NCBI GenBank assembly: GCA_001823165.1
Contig: MHTT01000015.1
Location: 1-39,254, forward strand
Length of the DNA stretch: 39,254 nt
Reading direction: 5' to 3'
Source: Candidatus Wildermuthbacteria bacterium RIFCSPHIGHO2_01_FULL_49_22b
GTDB taxonomy: Bacteria > Patescibacteriota > Minisyncoccia > Minisyncoccales > UBA10102
Made by a program: the position numbers and the translations under genes. Positions 7,127-13,510 of the stretch are shown here, in pieces (within the stretch, counting starts at the first letter, position 1; each line of letters begins with the position of its first letter). The notes under the pieces are model-generated. The model was not told the origin of the DNA, ran no database searches, and saw only the letters and a list, made by a program, of their open reading frames with translations.

Positions 7127-7909
7127 TTAGACCACAATACCAAATAGTGTTTTTACCGCAAACCCAATGCCAAAGGCCACCCCGGAAGCAACACCTCCCA
7201 CCAAAAGCATCTCCAACCCCGCTTTCACGGGAGAAGCTGCCGTCACCAAAGACCTGGCCGCCCCCACCCCAAAGAAGGCAAATCCTGCTACCACGCTTGA
7301 TATCAAAAACTGGCTGGGGAGCTGGGGAATAAGGTAGGGCACCAAGGGCAAGAATCCAGCTGCAATAAAAGCAAAAAAAGTGGCGCTGCCGTGCTGGAGA
7401 GGAGAGCCCGGCTCCTCTTCTTTTAAATTTAGTTCTTCTCGCATCATCAAATCAACCCAGCGTTTCCGGTCCCTGGTGATGGATGCTGTGGCGGGCTCCA
7501 CTTGTTCTTTTGCAACGCCCCAGCTGCGGAGAATGCTTCGGATTTCCTCGCGCTCAATTTCAGGAAATTGTTCCGCCTCCCATTCTTCTTTCTTTCGCTG
7601 AAGCTTCACAAAGTCCCGTTCAGACCTCAAAGAAAGAAGGTTGGAGGCCCCCATGGAAAATCCGTCTGCCAAAAGGTTTGCCAAACCCAAGATAATGACA
7701 ACCCCGGGAGAAAGCAGGGCACCCGCTGCCCCCGAAACCACGGCAAACGTGGTAATGATGCCGTCATTGGCCCCGTACACGAGGTCCCCAATGTACGTGC
7801 CCTGGTGCAGACGATGCCACACCGCTTCTGCCTCCTTGTAGTTTTTGTTCTGAGCTAATTCAAAATACTGCTTCTTTTTCTTTTCTTCTGCGAGCAGCTG
7901 CTCTCCCAT
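7127..7909 (-). CDS. VIT1/CCC1-family iron/manganese transporter-like protein
   Basis: A 260-residue membrane protein. YIGDLVYGANDGIITTFAVVSGAAGA at about residues 35-60 is the hallmark first helix of the VIT1/CCC1 family, followed by a second helix LANLLADGFSMGASNLLS. A cytoplasmic acidic region (WEAEQFPEIEREEIRSIL through MREELNLKEEE) supplies the Glu-rich metal-binding domain seen in plant VIT1. Three more helices follow from about 170. The family moves Fe2+/Mn2+ out of the cytosol in exchange for protons. It lies 3 bases from the upstream membrane gene and abuts the downstream one, so it is in an operon. Confidence 0.85.
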   Translation of the reverse strand: MGEQLLAEEKKKKQYFELAQNKNYKEAEAVWHRLHQGTYIGDLVYGANDGIITTFAVVSGAAGALLSPGVVIILGLANLLADGFSMGASNLLSLRSERDFVKLQRKKEEWEAEQFPEIEREEIRSILRSWGVAKEQVEPATASITRDRKRWVDLMMREELNLKEEEPGSPLQHGSATFFAFIAAGFLPLVPYLIPQLPSQFLISSVVAGFAFFGVGAARSLVTAASPVKAGLEMLLVGGVASGVAFGIGFAVKTLFGIVV

Positions 7910-7912
7910 AGC

Positions 7913-8299
7913 TTAGGCGGTCTTCTGCCGACTCACGATGCGGGGCCAGTCGTCGTAATGCAAGAGGCCCTGGGCAATGACCCCGCCCAGAAATCCGTAG
8001 AACACAAAAGGGGCCACTAGAAAAAAGTTTGCTATGGCAGCTGCAACAAAAATGCCCAGGAACAAGAACCAGTGGTGCAGATGCACCCGCCACTGGCAAA
8101 CCGTAAAGATTACGGAGGGGATGTTGCCTCTATTTGGGCCCGAGGTTTTATCGCTCGCAAAATAGCGGGCCGCAAAGTAGCCCGCCAGCAGGGCAAAACC
8201 CAGCTCAACGGAAACAAGCATGGGCAAAGCCCCCAGGGAGGCCTTGGGGAAGCTTGCCATAATTTCTTTTCTGGGAATCTTAGCTACAATTCCTCTCAT
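7913..8299 (-). CDS. membrane protein with HLHHW motif, unknown function
   Basis: 128 residues with two to three hydrophobic segments (about 22-45, 75-95 and 93-112). Histidine-rich VHLHHW at about residue 72 and a late LLHYDDWPR are the most distinctive features. Paired histidines beside a helix suggest a metal or haem site, but that is inference. It is the first gene of the minus-strand run that includes the VIT-like transporter, with a plausible promoter at 8342-8314. No family is recognised with confidence. Confidence 0.6.
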   Translation of the reverse strand: MRGIVAKIPRKEIMASFPKASLGALPMLVSVELGFALLAGYFAARYFASDKTSGPNRGNIPSVIFTVCQWRVHLHHWFLFLGIFVAAAIANFFLVAPFVFYGFLGGVIAQGLLHYDDWPRIVSRQKTA

Positions 8300-8313
8300 T
8301 TCAGTTCTTTTCT

Positions 8314-8342
8314 ATCATACCAAAAGCCAGCATCAAAGACAA
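8314..8342 (-). promoter_or_regulatory. candidate promoter of the VIT-like operon
   Basis: On the minus strand TTGTCT (8342-8337), a 17-base spacer and TATGAT (8319-8314) stand 14 bases before the ATG at 8299 and immediately after the acylphosphatase stop. Confidence 0.5.
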
Positions 8343-8347
8343 ATCCC

Positions 8348-8620
8348 TCAAAATCCAAACTCGCGTGCAACAAAACCCTCAAACTCTCCGGCGTATTCCT
8401 CCTCTGTCATTTCAACGTTATCCACCCTGGCAAGGGACGGACCCTGCCTTGCCCACGCAACAAACCCTTCAACTTTTTCTTTGGGCCCTTCCACCACAAT
8501 CTCAACCTTTCCATCAAGAAGATTCTTTGCCCAGCCGGTTAAGCCGAGCTCCAAGGCCTTTGCCCTGGCGTGTTGGCGAAACAGCACCCCCTGCACCCGG
8601 CCAGACACGAGGATATGCAT
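8348..8620 (-). CDS. acylphosphatase
   Basis: A 90-residue single-domain enzyme that hydrolyses carboxyl-phosphate bonds. VSGRVQGVLFRQHARAKA contains the phosphate-cradle loop with the catalytic Arg, and LTGWAKNLLDGKVEIVVEG has the catalytic Asn and the following strand. The family consensus has Gly at GVGFR where Leu is found here, a tolerated change. The start at 8620 (MHILVSGR) is chosen because GGGAGAAG stands about 10 bases upstream and because it gives the normal family length; an in-frame ATG at 8641 adds seven residues. Confidence 0.9.
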   Translation of the reverse strand: MHILVSGRVQGVLFRQHARAKALELGLTGWAKNLLDGKVEIVVEGPKEKVEGFVAWARQGPSLARVDNVEMTEEEYAGEFEGFVAREFGF

Positions 8621-8649
8621 TCTTATATTTCTTCTCCCCATGAATATGC

Positions 8650-8672
8650 CTAGTAGGGTCTGACCCTACTAG
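8650..8672. repeat. REP-type palindrome, copy 1 (3' side of the RAYT gene)
   Basis: A perfect palindrome with arm TAGTAGGGTC and its complement around one central base, extended by one more pair. It lies 5 bases after the stop of the tyrosine transposase gene. Confidence 0.85.
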
Positions 8673-8676
8673 AAGC

Positions 8677-9384
8677 TTACTCAAACATCTTTGCATCAAA
8701 GTTTGCTTGACCTCCTTTCAAGCGAATCCAATCTTCTACTGCCTGGCGGCACTTCTGCTCGTCACCAAAAAATTTAAGAAAGAAATCTTTGGTGGTGACA
8801 AAAGGAAAATTTTCTTTGCCTATATAATCGCTGTAGCTCGAAGCCCAGTACTGCTCTAATTTCTGAATTGCGTTATCTGTATTGCACACAGAAAATTTTT
8901 TCCACCCCGACTCCCAAAGTTCTACTGGATTTGTATGTACATATACAAATACATTATGGAGTTGAATATCATCATGGATACGCACATCTTTAAAGTGGGA
9001 TTGGAATAGTGTTCCTACGCGCTTGTATTGTTTATTAAAATAGGTTGAATATCCACCGAGTTTTTGCATAAATTTAGAAATACCTCCTTGCAGAGTCTCT
9101 TGCAGAATCAAATGAATATGGTTGGGCATAAGTGTAAAGGCCAGCAACTCAACCAGAGGTGTTCGTTTCTTTGCCCGCTCCTCCGCTAATCTTCCTCCTA
9201 GCTGAGTAGGGTCAGACCCTACTAACGGCCAGAGGTTTGTGGCGGTATGGGTATTACAGAATTCCAGACCTAAAATAAAGCGGTGATAATCCTGAGGCTT
9301 AAGAAAGATATTGCGTTGCTCTACTCCTCTTTTTATGACGTGATAGATACCGTCAATCTCAAATTGTCGTGGTTGCCTTGGCAT
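8677..9384 (-). CDS. REP-associated tyrosine transposase (RAYT, Y1/IS200-like)
   Basis: A 235-residue HUH transposase. The N-terminus PRQFEIDGIYHVIKRG is typical of the RAYT family. LMPNHIHLIL carries the metal-binding His-x-His (89 and 91), and the helix YSTYFNKQYKRVGTLFQSHFK holds the candidate nucleophilic tyrosine. NPVELWESGW and the SSYSDYIG segment follow the family pattern. RAYTs nick single-stranded palindromic repeats. Here identical palindromes flank the gene on both sides, and a third copy lies inside it, encoding LVGSDPT at residues 54-60. A TGC-TATAAT stands 6 bases before the ATG with no Shine-Dalgarno, so the mRNA is probably leaderless. The frame is intact, so it may be functional. 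Confidence 0.9.
   Translation of the reverse strand: MPRQPRQFEIDGIYHVIKRGVEQRNIFLKPQDYHRFILGLEFCNTHTATNLWPLVGSDPTQLGGRLAEERAKKRTPLVELLAFTLMPNHIHLILQETLQGGISKFMQKLGGYSTYFNKQYKRVGTLFQSHFKDVRIHDDIQLHNVFVYVHTNPVELWESGWKKFSVCNTDNAIQKLEQYWASSYSDYIGKENFPFVTTKDFFLKFFGDEQKCRQAVEDWIRLKGGQANFDAKMFE
9205..9223. repeat. REP-type palindrome, copy 2 (inside the RAYT coding sequence)
   Basis: The 9-base arm AGTAGGGTC and its complement surround a single central base. It is in frame in the transposase gene, within a variable stretch between the first strand and the HxH motif. Confidence 0.85.
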
Positions 9385-9390
9385 GAACAG

Positions 9391-9396
9391 ATTATA
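9391..9396 (-). promoter_or_regulatory. extended -10 of the RAYT gene
   Basis: TGC-TATAAT on the minus strand, 6 bases before the ATG. It directly abuts palindrome copy 3, which occupies the -35 position. Confidence 0.55.
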
Positions 9397-9423
9397 GCAT
9401 AGTAGGGTCTGACCCTACTATGC
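9397..9423. repeat. REP-type palindrome, copy 3 (5' side of the RAYT gene)
   Basis: A perfect 27-base palindrome. The inner arm TAGTAGGGTC is the same as in copy 1, with extra GCA/TGC pairs. It lies between the RAYT promoter and the terminator of the RT transcript. Confidence 0.85.
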
Positions 9424-9429
9424 AGCTAG

Positions 9430-9469
9430 AAAAAAATAAGGCGCCAGAGCTCAAAAGAGACGGCGCCTT
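9430..9469 (-). terminator. intrinsic terminator of the RT / structured-RNA transcript
   Basis: On the minus strand AAGGCGCC (9469-9462) pairs with GGCGCCTT (9445-9438) across a 16-base loop, followed by A and seven T (9436-9430 region). Confidence 0.8.
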
Positions 9470-9800
9470 GTGATTTTCCCCGTTGGGGCCAGAGTTCCAG
9501 ACAAGACCTCCCCTATTCTCTGTCCTGCCTTCCGGGCAGGAAGCGGGCCACTGAGGACGCTCCGGGCGAGCTGGCGGCCACACACCAGGCCAGGAGGAAG
9601 AAGAGAATCCTTCTTCAGGGGACATGCAATCCGCTTTGAGCGGAGCATCCCTATCTCCCGTCACATGAGTGGCGAGAGGACTCAGCGGTTGAGAACAGGA
9701 AAACCCAGTCAAAAGAACTCTGGCCCGTATGCTCTCCAGATGCCTTTAAGGGGCGCTAAAGAGCACGAGGCCCGCTACTTTTACTATACCAAAGAAAAAG
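9430..9800 (-). ncRNA. candidate structured non-coding RNA downstream of the reverse transcriptase
   Basis: The roughly 350 bases between the RT stop (9820) and the terminator contain no credible gene. Read on the minus strand, GGGCCAGAGTTC (9726-9715) is perfectly complementary to GAACTCTGGCCC (9497-9486), making a 12-bp stem that closes a domain of about 217 bases. Inside lie several local hairpins: CTCTCG/CGGGAG with inner CAC/GTG; GGGATGC-TCCGCT/AGCGGA-GCAT-CCC; GAAGAAG/CTTCTTC; CTGG-GGCC/GGCC-CCAG; and TCCTGCC/GGCAGGA. A further hairpin GCTCT/AGAGC precedes the closing stem. No RNase P, tmRNA, 6S or SRP core motif, and no group II intron domain V, was recognised. The position next to a retron-like RT and the inverted-repeat closure suggest an RNA template or msr-msd-like partner (inference); classical retrons place it upstream instead. 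Confidence 0.6.
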
Positions 9801-9819
9801 AAAGACACCAAGCTCTGTT

Positions 9820-10770
9820 TTACACAGGTGCTGGCGCCTTGCGCTGTTCGCGCTTCGTTTGCCCAATCAATCGACGGAACCGCTTGCATTGTCGCAAAAC
9901 CCTTTGCTCGCTTGCAGTGGGCTTACGCTGATTCACGATGCCCAGGACCACCGACATTGCTCCTTGAATCTTGGGCGCAAGAGAAAGGTCTCCTTTCAAG
10001 CCCTCGTGGAGCAATCCTCGCACATGCCGCAGATAGAAGGGTGGGACAAAGACCCTGCCACCCAGTTCCAACCCAATGCCGTTAATAACAAGCGTGCTTT
10101 TTTGCAGGTCATGCGTCTGAGACTTGAGGTGGTTAACCTTAAAACCAGCGCTGGCAATGATGGCTCTCACCTGCGCGCGTACCCTTCTACTCACCGTAAT
10201 GTTTCCAGAAATGGTGAGGTCATCCACATAGCGCGTGTAGATTAAGCCGTGCTGGCGACACAGATTCCCAATCTTTTCATCAAGAAGCACTGCGCAGTAG
10301 AGATTAAAGAGATCGGGAGAGGCGGGGGCTCCTGCGGGCACTCCTCCTGTTTGGGACATGCAGTAGCGCTGAAGGAAAGCCCTGACTTCCCAGAACTGTC
10401 CTTTGAGCCGAGGGTCTGCCTGATGGAGCACGCTCGCTAACTTCCCAACCTGCACACTCTGGTATGCGCGGCGGAGATCCAGCAGGCAAAAGAACCTGCT
10501 TTGCCGATGCCGTTCCACGTTCTTCAAGGGAGAATCTCCGGGCCGGCATGCCGTTGCATAAGGCATCTCAACCTTAAGCGAGCGCAGGTATTTAATGAGC
10601 CGTCCATGGATGATGCGCATTGCATTGTTCGGCGCTTCCAGGGGGCGGCGCCCCTTTTCTCTCTTACTCAAAGGGTTTTTGTCCCTGATGGCAAAGATGC
10701 GAAACGCTGGAGTCCCTCCGAGGAGGGCAGGGTTTAGCTCAAATCCGAGAACCAAGTTTTCAAAGGACAT
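9820..10770 (-). CDS. retron-like reverse transcriptase
   Basis: A 316-residue RVT_1 protein. The catalytic aspartates are D98 in CLLDLRRAYQSV and D183/D184 in YTRYVDDLTISGN. GVPAGAPASPDLFNLYC (143-159) is the motif 4 form G-x-P-x-G-x-P-x-S-P of retron and group II RTs, not the SQ form of diversity-generating retroelements. KNVERH (83-88) sits where retrons have NAxxH, and LVINGIGLELGGRVFVPPFYLRHVRGLL corresponds to the retron VTGLxVN region and thumb. The box is YVDD rather than the usual YADD. There is no maturase or endonuclease domain. The start at 10770 has a strong GGAGGAG Shine-Dalgarno. It lies downstream of the permease and a 33-residue peptide and upstream of a structured RNA. A defence role is plausible but unproven. 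Confidence 0.82.
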   Translation of the reverse strand: MSFENLVLGFELNPALLGGTPAFRIFAIRDKNPLSKREKGRRPLEAPNNAMRIIHGRLIKYLRSLKVEMPYATACRPGDSPLKNVERHRQSRFFCLLDLRRAYQSVQVGKLASVLHQADPRLKGQFWEVRAFLQRYCMSQTGGVPAGAPASPDLFNLYCAVLLDEKIGNLCRQHGLIYTRYVDDLTISGNITVSRRVRAQVRAIIASAGFKVNHLKSQTHDLQKSTLVINGIGLELGGRVFVPPFYLRHVRGLLHEGLKGDLSLAPKIQGAMSVVLGIVNQRKPTASEQRVLRQCKRFRRLIGQTKREQRKAPAPV

Positions 10771-10837
10771 CTTCTCCTCCTTCCTTGGGAGTACTTCTGA
10801 GGGCTCTATATCACAAAAGAGAAGTTGTGCAAGGTCT

Positions 10838-10939
10838 TTATCCTCCCAATAAGGACGCGAGCTGTTCTGAAAGAATCAAAAAAATGGCCGCCAACGGGAT
10901 TATGATAAGGAGAACAATGGTTAAAATCTTATCCAACAT
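10838..10939 (-). CDS. 33-residue single-span hydrophobic peptide
   Basis: A short frame running from an ATG at 10939 (MLDKILTIVLL) to TAA at 10840-10838. Residues 5-23 form one hydrophobic helix (Ile/Leu/Val/Ala/Phe with one Pro) after a short charged N-terminus, followed by SEQLASLLGG. The ATG overlaps the last codons of the permease gene in another frame, so translation could be coupled. Size and pattern recall type I toxin peptides and small membrane effectors, but this is only resemblance. The next gene, 67 bases on, is the RT. It could also be a chance frame; a third-position base bias cannot be judged at this length. Confidence 0.4.
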   Translation of the reverse strand: MLDKILTIVLLIIIPLAAIFLILSEQLASLLGG

Positions 10940-12074
10940 AGGTGAAATACAGCTCGGCGGCAGCTCCTCCCGCCACGACAATTCCTACAATATACGGGAG
11001 AATCCTGGGAACCTTCAAGGCATACTCGGGCACCCGCTCTCCGACAACCCTTGCTTTCTGGTACAGCAGGATAATCAGCGTCCCCTCAACAATGCCCATC
11101 GCCATTCCCACCAAGCCAAGCACAACCATGAACTCCCGAAGACCAAGGAGAAAGAAAAGCATGGGCATGGCAATGGCAATGGCAGCAGAGAAAGTATACG
11201 AAAGGTTGAAATCATATCTCAAGGAGTTTTTCAAGTAGTTGCCCAAAACCAGAAAGGAAGCGGCAATGGCAACAAGACCAAAGAGGGCGCCAAGCTGTAC
11301 GATTCCCCTGCCCAAAGGGCCTTCCAGTCCCTGGAGGGCATCCGAAGAGGTGGCAGGTCCTGAAACTCCTACCACAAACACCGCAAAGAAAAAGTAGAGG
11401 GCTGTGGTAATGACAGAGGCCCAGACAATGAGATTATCCAAACTCTTTTTTTCTTTGCTGTTCTTAAAAAAGTCAGCAATCTCTGGAATGGCAGACCACC
11501 CCGCCAGGGCAAACAAGATAACGCCGTAGGGCAAGAAAAGATGATTCGTATTTATCAAGGAAAAATTCTCAAGTTTTACCTCGGGGGCGGCAAAGAAAAA
11601 AATGAAAAAGACCGCAGCGAACAACGCAATGTTCATCACAAACTCGGCCTTTGCAATGAGCTGGATGCCCCGGATGATAAAAAGAGAAAGAACGAACCAG
11701 AACAGAATTGCAAAAGCGGTTTCAGAAAAAGGAAGCAGGGAGCCAAACAGAAGGACCAAAAACTTCCCTCCCAGGATAGTATAGGCAAGCAAAGCTCCCA
11801 CAATGCCAAACACCGTGGTAAAGGCCGCAAGCCAACTCGCCCTTCTCCCAAGATACATCCTGGCGTAGCCGATAAGGCGATGCTTCTCATAGGTGCGCAA
11901 AACCACCTCCCCAAAGAACAGATGCAAGAGCATGACCGAGGCGCCCAGGATGATGAAATAAAAAATAGCGGGAACCATCCCGCTCTGAGCTGCCACATAA
12001 GGGATGCCGAAGATGCCCGCCCCAATAATGGTGCCCACAAGTACGGAAAGCGCCAGCAAAAAAGAATTGCTCAT
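10929..12074 (-). CDS. aromatic-amino-acid-permease-like membrane transporter
   Basis: 381 residues with about eleven hydrophobic helices. The N-terminus LALSVLVGTIIGAGIFGIPYVAAQSG is the signature G-[ST]-x-IGAGIFG-[LI]-P unwound-helix motif of the HAAAP (TyrP/Mtr, SdaC) branch of the APC superfamily; FALAGWSAIPEI in helix 6 fits too. Proton- or sodium-coupled uptake of amino acids is the usual role; the substrate is not readable. The start at 12074 (MSNSFLLAL) is set by GGGAGG a few bases upstream; the 21 residues before it in the frame are not hydrophobic and overlap the upstream gene. It follows the EF-like gene by 19 bases. Confidence 0.82.
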   Translation of the reverse strand: MSNSFLLALSVLVGTIIGAGIFGIPYVAAQSGMVPAIFYFIILGASVMLLHLFFGEVVLRTYEKHRLIGYARMYLGRRASWLAAFTTVFGIVGALLAYTILGGKFLVLLFGSLLPFSETAFAILFWFVLSLFIIRGIQLIAKAEFVMNIALFAAVFFIFFFAAPEVKLENFSLINTNHLFLPYGVILFALAGWSAIPEIADFFKNSKEKKSLDNLIVWASVITTALYFFFAVFVVGVSGPATSSDALQGLEGPLGRGIVQLGALFGLVAIAASFLVLGNYLKNSLRYDFNLSYTFSAAIAIAMPMLFFLLGLREFMVVLGLVGMAMGIVEGTLIILLYQKARVVGERVPEYALKVPRILPYIVGIVVAGGAAAELYFTYVG

Positions 12075-12093
12075 GCTTCCTCCCGGGAAGTTG

Positions 12094-12399
12094 CTAGGCC
12101 TTATACACGCGGTAGCCCTCCCTGACCTTCTTTGCAACCTTAATGCCTATCTCATCTCCCTTCTTTGCTGCGGCTACAGGCACGTGCTCTTTTTGCATGG
12201 AAGCAATCTTTTGTTTGAGCACCACGTCCCCCCCTTCAATGCGAATGGCGTCTCCCTTCTTTAAGGGAGCCCCTAACTTTATTGCCGCAACCTTGATGTT
12301 GCCAAAGTAGTGGGAAACCTTGCCAATTGGCTTCTCTTGAGCAATCTTTTTCTTGGATGGCGCTTTTCTCTTAGCTGGCTTCTTTGTTTCGGCTTTCAT
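12094..12399 (-). CDS. translation-elongation-factor-like (EF-Tu domain 2-type) small protein
   Basis: 101 residues. After a Lys/Ala/Pro-rich tail of about 25 residues, a single beta-barrel like EF-Tu domain 2 follows: IGKVSHYFGNIKVAAIKLGAPLKKGD, IRIEGG, KIASMQKEHVPVAAAKKGDEIGIKV. The paired KGD turns and the S-M-Q-x-x-H core are the family hallmark. Small stand-alone proteins of this kind are common in CPR genomes and have no established function. TGT-TATACT lies 8 bases before the ATG and no Shine-Dalgarno is present, so a leaderless mRNA is likely. It probably leads the operon with the permease and RT. Confidence 0.8.
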   Translation of the reverse strand: MKAETKKPAKRKAPSKKKIAQEKPIGKVSHYFGNIKVAAIKLGAPLKKGDAIRIEGGDVVLKQKIASMQKEHVPVAAAKKGDEIGIKVAKKVREGYRVYKA

Positions 12400-12407
12400 A
12401 TACTTTT

Positions 12408-12413
12408 AGTATA
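12408..12413 (-). promoter_or_regulatory. extended -10 of the EF-like gene
   Basis: TGT-TATACT on the minus strand, 8 bases before the ATG at 12399, with no ribosome binding site between. Confidence 0.5.
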
Positions 12414-12438
12414 ACAGATGGTGCCCCTAGGAGGAATC

Positions 12439-12481
12439 GCCATGCAATGAACACATGGCGCCCCATGTCCATCACGGGGCG
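12439..12481 (-). other. two tandem hairpins 3' of tRNA-Arg
   Basis: On the minus strand CGCCCC/GGGGCG (11-base loop) is directly followed by GCCATG/CATGGC (9-base loop). They lie just after the tRNA and may act in tRNA 3' processing or termination; there is no T run. Confidence 0.3.
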
Positions 12482-12493
12482 AACCTCATAATG

Positions 12494-12566
12494 TGTCCCC
12501 GGTGCGACTCGAACGCACAATCTTTGGCTCCGGAGGCCAATGTTCTATCCGTTGAACTACGAGGAC
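12494..12566 (-). tRNA. tRNA-Arg (anticodon CCG)
   Basis: A 73-base cloverleaf on the minus strand. The acceptor stem GTCCTCG/CGGGGAC has one G-T pair, and A is the discriminator. The D arm is TAGTTCAACGGATAGAAC, and the anticodon stem TTGGC/GCCAA carries loop CTCCGGA. The T arm is GTGCG-TTCGAGT-CGCAC. The anticodon CCG (plus-strand 12531-12533) reads CGG. The CCA end is not encoded. The first 10 bases overlap the 3' end of the Nif3-like gene. Confidence 0.95.
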
Positions 12567-13510
12567 GCTACCCGAGAGACGCGCAAAAATCCAGAGCAGG
12601 GAACAATCTCAATGCCCTGCTTTTCCAGCTCGTCCAAGATAATGTTCATGCCGATGGAATCAGAAGACATGTGTCCGGCAATAACCACATTGAGGTTTGC
12701 GGCTTCCGCCTCCTTTTTATGGTCTTCTGAAGTATGCATGCCTACAATAGTCCCAATGCCGGCCTGCGCCATCTTTTCCATGAGTTTGGGTGAGCCCTCG
12801 GTTCCTCCGGTAATCTCGGTCAAGGCAATCTTGCCGCATCTGCTCTCCGGACTTCCTACAAACAGCTTTGGGCCAGCACCCATCTCTATTGCAATCTTAT
12901 ACTCTTCAATTTCTTTGAGGACCTCCATGAGGTCTTCTAAGCGTTCAAGGTCTTTGCCTTCAATCCTGTCTCGCAGAAACTGCGCCGCGTTGTTGTCGGT
13001 AGCGGTGTGCAGACATATTAAGTTCACGCCCAAGAGCTTGGCAGTGTCCACCGTTCTCCAATTGTTGCGGGGATTCAAGCCCCGGGCAACTTCAGAGATG
13101 CGCTCTTTCAGCAAGCCCTCGGTAATATTTACGGGAACGCCGTATTGATTCAAAAGGTCAACCTGCAGTTCCATGACCTCATGCAGATCGGCCAGCGCCC
13201 TGCCCAAGGGATGATGAGAAATCACCAGGTCAATATCATCCAGCTGCTTTGCCAGCAGAATCTCGGCCGGCTCAATGTCAATACCAACCAGCGCCTTCCT
13301 TACTTCCCGGTCCTCTGCAATGTGGAGAATGCGGGTGTCAGAGTAGGGATTGGTCAGGGACTCTTGGTCAAACTCTTTTTTCTGCGAGTCAGAAAGCTTC
13401 TCAAACTTCTGTTTTCTCTTTTCCAAAAGCTTGGCTATGTACTCGTTGGTTCGAGGGTCGGCATCTATGCCCATTTGAACCGCTTTGTTGTAGATGTCTT
13501 GTATCTTCAT
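12557..13510 (-). CDS. Nif3-like (NGG1p-interacting-factor 3 family) protein
   Basis: A 317-residue protein. Metal-site motifs of the Nif3/YbgI family are visible: LDDIDLVISHHPLGRA with paired His, LICLHTATDNNAA in the middle and VVIAGHMSSDSIGMN near the end, where the consensus has GHxxSE. The family forms toroidal hexamers with a di-metal centre, and its reaction is not settled. An N-terminal helical region of about 80 residues precedes the domain and is typical of the long form found in CPR genomes. The stop codon TAG lies inside tRNA-Arg: the last codons and the stop are made from the tRNA acceptor stem and the base pair after it. The start overlaps the upstream small gene by 4 bases. Confidence 0.78.
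   Translation of the reverse strand: MKIQDIYNKAVQMGIDADPRTNEYIAKLLEKRKQKFEKLSDSQKKEFDQESLTNPYSDTRILHIAEDREVRKALVGIDIEPAEILLAKQLDDIDLVISHHPLGRALADLHEVMELQVDLLNQYGVPVNITEGLLKERISEVARGLNPRNNWRTVDTAKLLGVNLICLHTATDNNAAQFLRDRIEGKDLERLEDLMEVLKEIEEYKIAIEMGAGPKLFVGSPESRCGKIALTEITGGTEGSPKLMEKMAQAGIGTIVGMHTSEDHKKEAEAANLNVVIAGHMSSDSIGMNIILDELEKQGIEIVPCSGFLRVSRVASS

Noticed and set aside
9392-9712. 106-residue open frame on the minus strand inside the structured region
   Set aside because: No family resemblance; composition is dominated by Pro/Ser/Gly from hairpin arms, and it runs through the terminator and the palindrome. Treated as a chance frame in an RNA-like region.
9820-10770. Diversity-generating retroelement
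   Set aside because: Motif 4 ends in SP rather than SQ, and no pair of near-identical template/variable repeats with adenine changes was seen nearby.
9430-10770. Group II intron with RT in domain IV
   Set aside because: The RT lacks maturase and endonuclease domains and no domain V hairpin with AGC triad or GUGYG 5' end was recognised.
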